Source of the DNA: Gloeocapsopsis dulcis
GTDB taxonomy: Bacteria > Cyanobacteriota > Cyanobacteriia > Cyanobacteriales > Chroococcidiopsidaceae
Length of the DNA: 64,000 bases
Assembly: GCF_032163395.1 (NCBI RefSeq)
Contig: NZ_CP119968.1
Coordinates: forward strand, 2,217,501-2,281,500
Direction of reading: 5' to 3'
The position numbers and the translations under genes are program-made. Of the stretch, positions 53,114 through 61,081 are shown one piece after another. The notes under the pieces were generated by a model, which saw only the letters and a program-made list of their open reading frames with translations, was not told the origin of the DNA and searched no databases. Position 1 is the first letter of the stretch; the number at the start of each line of letters is the position of its first letter.

Positions 53114-54313
53114 CTAAGATTTTTGATCGAGACGCAGGGCTTGTTCTAAAGCTAATTTCTCTTTTGCTCTATGTGCATAAGGTTGTAATTTAGTTAAACT
53201 CCATCCTGTTAAAATACTCAAATCCTCAATACTTATTCCCTTTACTAACATCTCAATACACCAAGTTTGTTGCGCTTGCTCAATTGCTGGAACTTTGTCT
53301 TCTGGTGTTAATAATCCTTCCGTCAATACTCGCCAACGCTCTTTGATTTCTTGCTCTGTTATCGGCATTCCGCTATCATTAAGAAATAAGGCAGAACAAT
53401 CATCTTTACGGCTTTTGAGCCACTGTGTTAAAGGATTACGAGTATAGGAACCATAGCGTTTACCCATAATCCATTGATTAACAGGAACTTGTCTCACTGA
53501 ACCTTGCGTAATTTGTAATAAGTGTTCATGCGAATTGCTAATTTGATGACTTCGCTTTAAGTAAGTAACATCTACTGGCGATAAACCTGCAGCAAATAAA
53601 ACGTAAACAAGTGCATAATCTTGCAATCCTGAGTTTTTAGCTTGTTGCAGAATTGTCTGAACTAAATTTGCTGGTAAATCTGCTATCTCTTTTCTTTCAG
53701 TAGTGTGCTCTAATCTTGTAGAATCTATATTTTCACCTAAAAATAGTTTAACCAAGTCATTTAAAAACTCTTCTCTGTCACTCGATTCATTAGCTTCAGT
53801 CGCTAATTCAATAATTGCGTAGCCTAACAAAATATAATTAAGTAAGCTTGCAAGCTTTTCGACGGGTAATTGACTGTGTAACTGTTCGCGCTGCATTACT
53901 GCTGCAAGATATTCGGCAACATCATGACTAATTTGATGGATGTATTTGCCGATAATACGGCGATTTTCTACGGGATATTGCCTTGCTTCTCCTAAAATAG
54001 ACAGCACTAATTCGGGAAATTGGGCGATCGCCGCTAAGCGATCGCTTGCATACCATTGAATCGCTTGCGCCACACTATGCTTTTGTTTGGCTTGCTGGCG
54101 CAACGTTTCACCCAACTCTTGAAACACCGCCGACTCGGAAATTACTGCAAGCAGTAAACCGTGCTTATTTCCAAAATGCCGAAATAGTGTCACTTCATTA
54201 ACTTGGGCTAACTCAGCAACTGCTTTTGTTGTCGTTTCGGTAACTCCCTGAGTCGCAAATAATTCAATTGCTGCATTAATTAATCGTTGTCGAGTCGAAG
54301 TTTGAGTGGACAT
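53114..54313 (-). CDS. TetR-family regulator with tyrosine-recombinase-like C-terminal domain
   Basis: About 399 aa, roughly twice a usual TetR. Residues 1-60 are the TetR helix-turn-helix (RQRLINAAIELFATQGVTETTTKAVAELAQVNEVTLFRHFGNKHGLL), about 60-200 the ligand-binding helices. From about residue 230, LQDYALVYVLFAAGLSPVDVTYLKR, PLTQWLKSRKDD and MLVKGISIEDLSILTGWSLT-KLQPYAHRAKEKL follow the core order of tyrosine recombinases, but the catalytic Arg/His residues are absent (only a Tyr in PYAHR remains). The ATG at 54313 is preferred; 54346 is possible. It diverges from an acyl desaturase. Confidence 0.8.
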   Translation of the reverse strand: MSTQTSTRQRLINAAIELFATQGVTETTTKAVAELAQVNEVTLFRHFGNKHGLLLAVISESAVFQELGETLRQQAKQKHSVAQAIQWYASDRLAAIAQFPELVLSILGEARQYPVENRRIIGKYIHQISHDVAEYLAAVMQREQLHSQLPVEKLASLLNYILLGYAIIELATEANESSDREEFLNDLVKLFLGENIDSTRLEHTTERKEIADLPANLVQTILQQAKNSGLQDYALVYVLFAAGLSPVDVTYLKRSHQISNSHEHLLQITQGSVRQVPVNQWIMGKRYGSYTRNPLTQWLKSRKDDCSALFLNDSGMPITEQEIKERWRVLTEGLLTPEDKVPAIEQAQQTWCIEMLVKGISIEDLSILTGWSLTKLQPYAHRAKEKLALEQALRLDQKS

Positions 54314-54358
54314 ACCGGCTGGTTTCAATAAGCGGGAGTACTGCATTAGTTATAACTT

Positions 54359-54375
54359 TGCAAGTAGCACTTGCA
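54359..54375. promoter_or_regulatory. Candidate TetR operator, site 1
   Basis: TGCAAGTAGCACTTGCA is a 17-base palindrome (7-bp arms, 3-base centre) 46 bases upstream of the regulator ATG at 54313. It is nearly identical to site 2. Both lie between the divergent regulator and desaturase genes, as expected for an operator. Confidence 0.7.
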
Positions 54376-54404
54376 TTTTTAGAGCATTGTTGTTAGGGTA
54401 GGAA

Positions 54405-54421
54405 TGTAAGTAACACTTGCA
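54405..54421. promoter_or_regulatory. Candidate TetR operator, site 2
   Basis: TGTAAGTAACACTTGCA matches site 1 at 15 of 17 positions and is 46 bases away centre to centre. Two copies in one divergent intergenic region argue against chance. Confidence 0.7.
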
Positions 54422-54433
54422 TCTCCTTCTAGA

Positions 54434-54489
54434 GTAAAGAGCGATCGCTCTTTACAGAAGGTGTACTTGACCAGTGTTGTCTGCACTGG
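54434..54489. promoter_or_regulatory. Desaturase promoter region with two further palindromes
   Basis: A perfect 22-base palindrome (54434-54455) has arms GTAAAGAGCGA and its exact complement and is centred on a HIP1 octamer. Downstream, TTGACC at 54467 is a possible -35, followed by CCAGTG (54471-54476) / CACTGG (54484-54489), a 19-base inverted repeat in the presumed spacer. The desaturase ATG is at 54518. Confidence 0.5.
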
Positions 54490-54517
54490 ATTAACAGAAA
54501 TATAAAAGGTAACATTC

Positions 54518-55363
54518 ATGACGACACACTCAGCCATCAACACTGAGGGTAAGCAGCCGCTTGCTCTAAGTTGGCTCAACGTGGCATTCTTCGGTACAGT
54601 TCATGCGGTAGCGATCGCAGCTTTTTGGAATTTTTCTTGGTCTGCATTGGGAGTGACGCTATTTCTCCACTGGTTGTTTGGCAGTATTGGTATCTGTTTA
54701 GGCTACCACAGGCTTTTAAGTCACCGCAGCTTGCAGTTGTCTCCCAAATGGCTGGAATATGCGATCGCAACTCTAGGCGCATTAGCGATTCAAGGCGGAC
54801 CTATATTTTGGGTAGCAAGTCATCGACTGCATCATGCCCATACCGAAGATAAAGATAAAGATCCTTACTCGTCACAACGCGGTTTTTGGTGGAGTCACAT
54901 GCTGTGGATTTTCTATCCACGTCCAGAGTTTTTTGACCACGAAAATTATAAAAGATTTGCTCCCGACTTAGCCCGTGACGCTTACTATCGTTGGTTAAAT
55001 CGTAATTTTTTGCTTCTCCAACTTCCTCTAGGCATTTTATTGTACGTTTTGGGGGGATGGTCTTTTGTTATCTATGGTATTTTTGTGAGATCAGTATTAC
55101 TTTGGCACACGACTTGGTTAATTAATTCTGCAACTCACCTGCGCGGTTATCGGAACTTTCAAGTGAGTGACAATTCTCGAAATCTTTGGTGGGCAGCGAT
55201 TTTAACGTATGGCGAAGGCTGGCATAATAACCACCATGCTTACCCCAATGTGGCAAAAGCAGGACAGCGTTGGTGGGAAATTGATATGACTTGGTGGGCA
55301 ATTAAACTCTTGCAAACTGCTGGTTTAGCTAAAAAAGTTGTCATGCCTACAACCAAAGCTTGA
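54518..55363 (+). CDS. Acyl-lipid/acyl-CoA desaturase (delta-9 type)
   Basis: 281 aa, a membrane fatty-acid desaturase with the three His boxes HRLLSHR (about 72), HRLHHAHTE (about 107) and HNNHHAYP (about 243), and four hydrophobic segments. This pattern is of the DesC-like delta-9 desaturases that introduce the first double bond in membrane acyl chains, using ferredoxin electrons. It diverges from the TetR-like regulator with paired palindromes between them, which suggests repression of desaturation in response to an acyl or other ligand (inference). Confidence 0.9.
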   Translation: MTTHSAINTEGKQPLALSWLNVAFFGTVHAVAIAAFWNFSWSALGVTLFLHWLFGSIGICLGYHRLLSHRSLQLSPKWLEYAIATLGALAIQGGPIFWVASHRLHHAHTEDKDKDPYSSQRGFWWSHMLWIFYPRPEFFDHENYKRFAPDLARDAYYRWLNRNFLLLQLPLGILLYVLGGWSFVIYGIFVRSVLLWHTTWLINSATHLRGYRNFQVSDNSRNLWWAAILTYGEGWHNNHHAYPNVAKAGQRWWEIDMTWWAIKLLQTAGLAKKVVMPTTKA

Positions 55364-55653
55364 AACCTAAAATCCCTAGCTTGATCGCAAAAAATTTGAG
55401 TTAGGGTTGTTTCTTTTACCAAAATATTGTCTATAATAGACATATTAATAATAGAAATATAACCCCAAATAAAAAATACGATCATATTTCCATTATTAAA
55501 TAATATACTCTAAATCCTCAGCAAAATAAAGTGGGTATTCTCAATAGCTATTATCCAACTTTACCAAACAAAACCTCATGCTTCTTGCTGGTACGTTCCT
55601 GATGATGTTTTCCCAGAAGCTATGCAGAGTTTTAGATCTTGGTGCCAAAGTCA
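55364..55653. other. Intergenic region with possible gene remnant
   Basis: A plus-strand frame open from about 55514 to a stop at 55730 reads LYQTKPHASCWYVPDDVFPEAMQ, then [18 protein letters not shown]. It looks protein-like but has no start codon and overlaps the 3' end of the glycosyltransferase gene. Family not recognised. Confidence 0.4.
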
Positions 55654-56688
55654 CTATAAATCTTTAGATGTTCTTCTTTCTTCTGATGCCAAGTTTGAAA
55701 TTTTAGTCGTGCGTGATTGGGGTTGTGTGTGATTGTAGGAAGTTACGATTTCTTTGTTGTTTAATCCACCAATTTCTGCCAAAGTGTAAAGCGGTCTTCC
55801 TTTAACTTCTTCGTAAATACGTCCGACGTACTCACCTAAAATCCCGATACTGACAAGTTGGACAGCACCGATAAAGAAAATTGCAACTAAAATGATGGCA
55901 AAGCCTTCTAAACGCGAACTTGGCACAAAAATTCGCCAATATAGCACTAACAGCGCCATCAAAATTGCGACGATCGCAGCAAGTAATCCGACATAGGTAG
56001 ACAATCGCAGCGGTACTTTAGAAAAAGAAACTAAGCCGTTGACAGCCAACGCCAAAGACTTTGCGAATGTATATTTAACTTCTCCAGAAAAACGGGGATC
56101 GCGTTCAAATCGAATTGCAGTTTGGGGAAAACCTACCCATGATCGCAGTCCGCGAATGTAACGATTGCGTTCAGGCATTGCATTGAGTACATTCACTACT
56201 TGGCGATCCATCAAACAAAAATCACCTGTATCCGTGGGAATATCCACATCGGCTAAGCGCTTCAGGAGACGATAGAAGCAATAAGCCGTAAACCGCTTAA
56301 CCCAACCCTCTTGACGGCGTTGCGTGCGCTGGGCATAAACTACTTGATATCCCTGTCGCCACTTCTCAATCATGTCGGGAATCAGTTCTGGCGGATCTTG
56401 CAAATCGCCATCTAGCACGATCGCAACTTGACCCCGAACAAAGTTTAAACCTGCTGTTACAGCAATTTGATGACCAAAGTTACGGGCTAGACTAAGATAA
56501 CAAACGCGGGGATCTTTGTCGTGTAGTTCACGCAGGAGTTGTAACGAGCGATCGCGACTACCATCATTGACTAAGATTAATTCTACTTCCCCATCTAGCC
56601 GTTCCATCACAATACACAGACGTTGATACAGCGCCGGAATTGTTTTTTCTTCGTTGAAAATGGGAACGACTAATGAATACTTAGGCAA
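55654..56688 (-). CDS. Family 2 glycosyltransferase (DPM1/GtrB-like)
   Basis: 344 aa. GT-A domain with [37 protein letters not shown] and the metal-binding [12 protein letters not shown] (about 97), then two C-terminal transmembrane helices ([41 protein letters not shown]). The family (dolichol-/undecaprenyl-phosphate sugar transferases) loads a sugar on a polyprenyl phosphate at the inner membrane for cell-envelope glycan modification. The last about 35 residues are non-conserved in appearance and overlap an antisense frame. Monocistronic. Confidence 0.9.
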   Translation of the reverse strand: MPKYSLVVPIFNEEKTIPALYQRLCIVMERLDGEVELILVNDGSRDRSLQLLRELHDKDPRVCYLSLARNFGHQIAVTAGLNFVRGQVAIVLDGDLQDPPELIPDMIEKWRQGYQVVYAQRTQRRQEGWVKRFTAYCFYRLLKRLADVDIPTDTGDFCLMDRQVVNVLNAMPERNRYIRGLRSWVGFPQTAIRFERDPRFSGEVKYTFAKSLALAVNGLVSFSKVPLRLSTYVGLLAAIVAILMALLVLYWRIFVPSSRLEGFAIILVAIFFIGAVQLVSIGILGEYVGRIYEEVKGRPLYTLAEIGGLNNKEIVTSYNHTQPQSRTTKISNLASEERRTSKDL

Positions 56689-56856
56689 CTTTCTACATTC
56701 TTGCGCGTTGAATATTGAAAGTTTCTCACGAAAATCACTACATTTTTATGATATTATTTATTTCATAATGAGAATCTGTGCGTTTTTATTTTATTTCTTA
56801 TAATCAATTATAGAAATTACTATAAATAATACCATTAGTGAAAGTCTTAAACATGA

Positions 56857-58191
56857 CTATCTCCCTAACTTATTAGGAATTCCACTACAACCGCCAGGAA
56901 TTGTTGCTCTTGTTTTTTCCCCACCCCAAGCACAGCAGTAGTAGCGTGTTGATTCCGACATTCGCTGCACGTTTGTAAAGTCAGCATTTTCAATCACAGC
57001 ACCAGTATATTCTCCTGTTCTATAGTTTGGGGGTTCAGTGCGGCTACGAGGGCTAGCAGTTTCAACTGAACCGTAAAATAAGAGCGTTCCCTTTAAATCT
57101 GCACTAACGAACTTGGCTTCCGCTAAAATCGTACGGGCGAAATTGGCTCGGACTAAATCACAACCGCTAAGATTGACGCGAATGAGATTTGCCTCACTCA
57201 AGTCTGTCCAACGTAAATCAGTACCCGATAGATCCGCTCCTGCAAGCATGACTCCTAAATCAATAACGCGCACTCCAAAAACACGGTCTTCGGCATAACC
57301 ACCGTCGCCATTCAGAATCGCTCTTCCCAAGCGAGAGTCGCGCTTTAGTGGTGTTAGTAACTTAGAACTAGAGAGAAACCGCAAAATTTTCGCTTTACCA
57401 TCGCGATCGACACTACTCAAAATTGCCGCTGTCCGCCCTTCTGCTAATGCTCGTTCTTGGGGCCAATCTTCTAGCAATCCTTCATCATCTAAGACAAGAT
57501 CAGAAATTCCCTGAAAGTAGCTATCAATTGTTTGCTGCTGGGTAATCAGGTTTTGCTGCACAGTCAGCAAGTTTTGTTGAATCGTCAGATCTTTAGAAAT
57601 AACGTATTGTCGCCAAGCAACAAAAACCGCAAGCACTGCAATTAAGATTTGTCCCAAAGCACCAACCCATTCAGCAAGCGTACCAAAAGCTTCCCAGTTG
57701 ATCTGGCTGCCCCAAAACAGCAGACGGCGATTGAGACCTGTAAGTTCTACTATGCCGATTAAGGCGGCAACAACTCCCACTATGGCAACAAATAGCGATC
57801 GCTCTTGGGCAGAAAACAGTTCTCGAATTGCAGCTTGTAACCACGGTAGTAGCATTGCTAGCGATAGGAGAAGCGTTAGCACAACTCCAAACCAAGCTAG
57901 TAACTCATTACCCAACGCTAAGCCAAAAACAATAACGGCGATCGCAACGAGAGTAATTCCAGTCGCCCGCAAATCGGGAATCTGGTTTCCCTGCTGTGCT
58001 GTTGCTAAACGGTCAATAGTAGCTTGGTGCTGCGATGATTGCATCGAGGCGAGGGCGGCTAAAGCCTGTTGAGATAGCGATCCTTTCGGAGCAAGTTCCG
58101 TGTTTTGAGTGCGATCGGGCAACACCTCTGGTTGTGACTCAACATCTGAAGTAGGAGAATTGGGCGGGGGAGAATCGGGTTCAAGCGACAT
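56857..58191 (-). CDS. Pentapeptide-repeat membrane protein
   Basis: 444 aa. N-terminal Pro/Gln-rich region (about 75 residues), four or so transmembrane segments between about 75 and 200 (GITLVAIAVIVFGLALGNELLAWFGVVLTLLLSLAMLLPWL, FVAIVGVVAALIGIVEL, GALGQILIAVLAVFVAWRQYVI), a coiled coil (LTIQQNLLTVQQNLITQQQ), then a C-terminal pentapeptide beta-helix (ADLSGTDLRWTDLSEANLIRVNLSGCDLVRANF). It is similar to other cyanobacterial membrane-anchored pentapeptide proteins; the role is unknown. The end (TRYYCCAWGGEKTR) has a Cys pair. Adjacent to the devA remnant. Confidence 0.8.
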   Translation of the reverse strand: MSLEPDSPPPNSPTSDVESQPEVLPDRTQNTELAPKGSLSQQALAALASMQSSQHQATIDRLATAQQGNQIPDLRATGITLVAIAVIVFGLALGNELLAWFGVVLTLLLSLAMLLPWLQAAIRELFSAQERSLFVAIVGVVAALIGIVELTGLNRRLLFWGSQINWEAFGTLAEWVGALGQILIAVLAVFVAWRQYVISKDLTIQQNLLTVQQNLITQQQTIDSYFQGISDLVLDDEGLLEDWPQERALAEGRTAAILSSVDRDGKAKILRFLSSSKLLTPLKRDSRLGRAILNGDGGYAEDRVFGVRVIDLGVMLAGADLSGTDLRWTDLSEANLIRVNLSGCDLVRANFARTILAEAKFVSADLKGTLLFYGSVETASPRSRTEPPNYRTGEYTGAVIENADFTNVQRMSESTRYYCCAWGGEKTRATIPGGCSGIPNKLGR

Positions 58192-58293
58192 GATCTGACG
58201 TCACCAAGCTAAGCATAATAGCTGTTTTATCCTAACTGTTATGCATAAGTGTAACGATACCAAGTTTTGCCCCACAACACCGAAATAACAACA

Positions 58294-58584
58294 TGCCTAC
58301 ACTACTATCCTGATAACCTTTCTGGTGGGCAGAAACAACGGGTAGCAATTGCTTGTGCTTTGGTTAGTCACCCTAAACTTGTTCTCGCTGATGAACCTAC
58401 AGCAGCTTTTGACAGTAAATCGCGGCGAAATGTAGTTAATCTAATGCAGCAGTTAGCCCAAGAACAAGGTTGCACTATCCTGATGGTGACTCACGACAAT
58501 CGGATCTTGGATATTGCAGATCGAATTGTCCATATGGAAGATGGTATGTTATCTAGTGACACGCCATCAATCGATGCTGCATAA
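58294..58584 (+). pseudogene. devA: DevA-like ABC ATPase, C-terminal remnant
   Basis: The frame reads LHYYPDNLSGGQKQRVAIAC (signature), LVLADEPTAAFDSKS (Walker B) and ILMVTHDNRILDIADRIVHMEDG. This is the C-terminal 95 residues of a DevA/MacB-type ATPase, close to the DevA that exports heterocyst glycolipids with DevB, DevC and TolC. The Walker A half is missing; the 12 residues before LHYYP (from a TTG at 58267) are not homologous. A tolC gene follows about 620 bases downstream. It is a truncated gene. Confidence 0.82.
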
Positions 58585-59202
58585 TAAGTAGGTTTTCATA
58601 TATCTTCCCACCCGCAATGAATTAATATAAAGACAGGACAGCTACGCAACGTCAGTAGGATTATAGAGGAACCAGGGGAGCATCTACACTTGTACTCTAT
58701 ATAACTCAGATCTTATGAAGCGCAAGATTAAGTATGTTTTATTGACAAGATTCCTAGTACAAAAAATTTTAGTATTTGTTCTGCGGTAGTACTGCTATGA
58801 ATAATTAAGCTGATAAACTTTTTACACCAATAGACTGTAACTAATTTGCTATGGATTGCCAGAAAGCGTCGAGCTTGCTACTTTAACTCTATGTAGACAC
58901 TAGCTCTACAATGCTTGTTTATACACATAATTATATACTCATGAGTGTCTTATTGTATGTGTTGGTTATAACAATCTTAACTAATCTAAAATCTAGTGTG
59001 AGTAAGCTGTAAAACAGAATTTACCAATATCATATCTTTTGCGTAGACTACAGTAAGTCATTCATTTAATCAGGAATAAAAAGCAACATTTTTCAGCATG
59101 GTAAGCAGTGTAGCTTACAGTATTAATGGTTTAAGAAGCATCTCAATATGTAGATATCTAGTCACTCCTGCTGCAGTCAAATTGATTTTTGTGTGAGGAA
59201 TC
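58585..59202. other. Intergenic region upstream of tolC
   Basis: About 620 bases, AT-rich, no gene-like frame. A perfect inverted repeat GTAAGC-agtgta-GCTTAC at 59101-59118 lies about 85 bases before the tolC start and could be an operator. A possible -35 (TTGACA at 58742) has no good -10. Confidence 0.5.
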
Positions 59203-60858
59203 GTGGTGAAACAATTACGTAACAGCTTGTGGTTGAGCCTTACTATGATAGTGGCAGTATCTCAGTCTGCTGAAGCTGATACTTTGCCAGGCAGTCTAAT
59301 CGATAAGAATACATTTTTAAGACTGCACAATAGCAGTCACGATAGTTCATTGCTGAGCGCAATACCTGCTAACAATGCTGCAGGTAAAAGTGTCATACCT
59401 AGCCTTTCTCAAAAAGGTAGCTCGACAGCTGGAGTTTTGTCTCAAAATAACACTCCGACAGACAATCGAAATATTGTTGTGCCCACGGTTCCTACTCCAG
59501 CGACGCCAGGAACTGCTATACCTCCTGCGCCTGACGTGCGTCCTCCAGCGGAAACACCAAGTTATCTCAATCCCAGCCCTAATCCACTGCAATTTCCTAC
59601 TCGACCAGAAGAAGTCCGCATTCAAGGAACTCAGCCAATTACACTCCAGCAAGCGCTGGAACTTGCACAACGGAACAATCGCCAACTTCAGGTAGCCAGG
59701 CTCAATGTAGACCGGAGTCGCGATATTTTACGCGAAGCCCAAGCTGCTTTGCTTCCTAATGCTGGTCTGAATGCAGGGCTAACTCGTTCTCGATCTGCAC
59801 AACCCAACCAAGGCTTTCCTCAGCAAGAAGTTGGGGCTAATACAGCTTTCACTGGTACAGCACAATTGAGTTACGATGTTTTCACATCTGGAGAAAGAAG
59901 CTCTCGCATTCGTGCAGCAGAGGAGCAATTACGTTTGAATGAATTACAACTAGAGCAAACAGCAGAACAACTCCGATTAGATGTTTCTAACGACTACTAC
60001 AATTTGCAAGCATCAGATGAGTTGGTTCGGATTAGCCAATCGGCTGTGACAAATGCCCAAGCAAGTTTACGTGACGCCCAAGCATTAGAACAGGCTGGTG
60101 TAGGAACGCGATTTGACGTGCTGCAATCTGAAGTGCAACTTGCCAATGCAACACAAGAATTAACAAATGCCTTGAGTCAACAGCAAATTAGTCGCCGTCA
60201 ATTAGCTGCACGGCTGAGTTTAGCACAAGCGGTGAGTCTTGCTGCAGCCGAGCCAGTTCAAATTGCAGGGTTGTGGAACTTACCGCTAGAAAATAGTATC
60301 GTACTCGCATTTCGCAACCGTTCAGAACTTCAGCAGCAATTAGCTCAACGTAATATTAGTGAAGCACAGCGACGTATAGCATTATCACAACTTGGACCAC
60401 GCGTGAGTGTTGCAACAAATTACAATGTGCTTGACATTTTTGATGATGGTTCGGGACTTGCTGATGGTTATTCTTTAGGGGCTAACGTGTCACTTAATTT
60501 ATATGATGGCGGAGCCGCACGCGCCCGCGCCCGACAAGAAGAAGCAAATATTGCGATCGCGGAGACTAATTTCGCGGATACTCGCAACCAAGTGCGCTTT
60601 GAGGTTGAAGAAGCCTACAATACTTTGCAGGCAAACTTAGCTAATATTCAAACCGCTTCTGTTGCCTTAGAGCAAGCCAGAGAAGCACTACGCTTAGCGC
60701 GGCTACGCTTTCAAGCCGGAGTAGGCACACAAACTGAAGTCATTGATGCTGAAAATGCCTTAACTAATGCTGAAGGCAATCGAGTCACTGCAATTTTGGA
60801 CTATAACCGTGCTTTGGCAAGGCTACAACGTGCAATTAGCTCTAATCAACCAGGTTAG
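59203..60858 (+). CDS. tolC: TolC-family outer-membrane efflux protein
   Basis: 551 aa. N-terminal signal peptide (NSLWLSLTMIVAVSQSAEA), a Pro/Thr-rich linker (about 85-125), then two OEP repeats (ITLQQALELAQRNNRQLQVARLNV ... AEQLRLDVSNDYYNLQASDELVRI and NSIVLAFRNRSELQQQL ... EVEEAYNTLQANLANIQTA). These helices build the trimeric channel for type I and tripartite exporters. It starts with GTG at 59203; a second GTG follows directly. A DevA remnant upstream suggests it once served a DevBCA-type exporter, but TolC also serves others. Confidence 0.9.
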   Translation: MVKQLRNSLWLSLTMIVAVSQSAEADTLPGSLIDKNTFLRLHNSSHDSSLLSAIPANNAAGKSVIPSLSQKGSSTAGVLSQNNTPTDNRNIVVPTVPTPATPGTAIPPAPDVRPPAETPSYLNPSPNPLQFPTRPEEVRIQGTQPITLQQALELAQRNNRQLQVARLNVDRSRDILREAQAALLPNAGLNAGLTRSRSAQPNQGFPQQEVGANTAFTGTAQLSYDVFTSGERSSRIRAAEEQLRLNELQLEQTAEQLRLDVSNDYYNLQASDELVRISQSAVTNAQASLRDAQALEQAGVGTRFDVLQSEVQLANATQELTNALSQQQISRRQLAARLSLAQAVSLAAAEPVQIAGLWNLPLENSIVLAFRNRSELQQQLAQRNISEAQRRIALSQLGPRVSVATNYNVLDIFDDGSGLADGYSLGANVSLNLYDGGAARARARQEEANIAIAETNFADTRNQVRFEVEEAYNTLQANLANIQTASVALEQAREALRLARLRFQAGVGTQTEVIDAENALTNAEGNRVTAILDYNRALARLQRAISSNQPG

Positions 60859-60944
60859 AAAAACCTTAGTGGCTAGTAGCTATTGCTGTTCCTCCTCACG
60901 ACACCAGCATCAACTGTTCATCTTGCGACAATACAGTTAAGAAA

Positions 60945-60983
60945 AGCCCCAGTCCTAGAACGCATAAATGTTCCTGTGGGGCT
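60945..60983 (+). other. Hairpin downstream of tolC
   Basis: AGCCCCA (60945-60951) pairs with TGGGGCT (60977-60983), with an inner GAAC/GTTC pairing. It could end tolC transcription but the T-run is weak; alternatively it is the 5' part of the omega-RNA-like region that continues to 61080. Confidence 0.5.
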
Positions 60984-61001
60984 GAACTTTGTCGCGACGT
61001 A

Positions 61002-61080
61002 TCTAGATTTGGTAACAAGTCTAGACAAGGTGGCTCGTTGAACCAAGAATCCCCCGAATTCTATGCGTGGGGAGTGTCAA
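61002..61080 (+). mobile_element. Solo IS200/IS605 right end with omega-RNA-like hairpins
   Basis: TCTAGATTTG (61002-61011) pairs with CAAGTCTAGA (61016-61025) around GTAA (one G-T pair). Twenty-five bases later comes the terminal hairpin GAATCCCCCG ... GGGGAGTGTCAA ending at 61080, the same right-end form as at 52843-52880 and in the tnpB element at 3978-4119. No tnpA or tnpB is adjacent. The end abuts the clpB stop codon (61082). Confidence 0.6.
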
Positions 61081-61081
61081 A

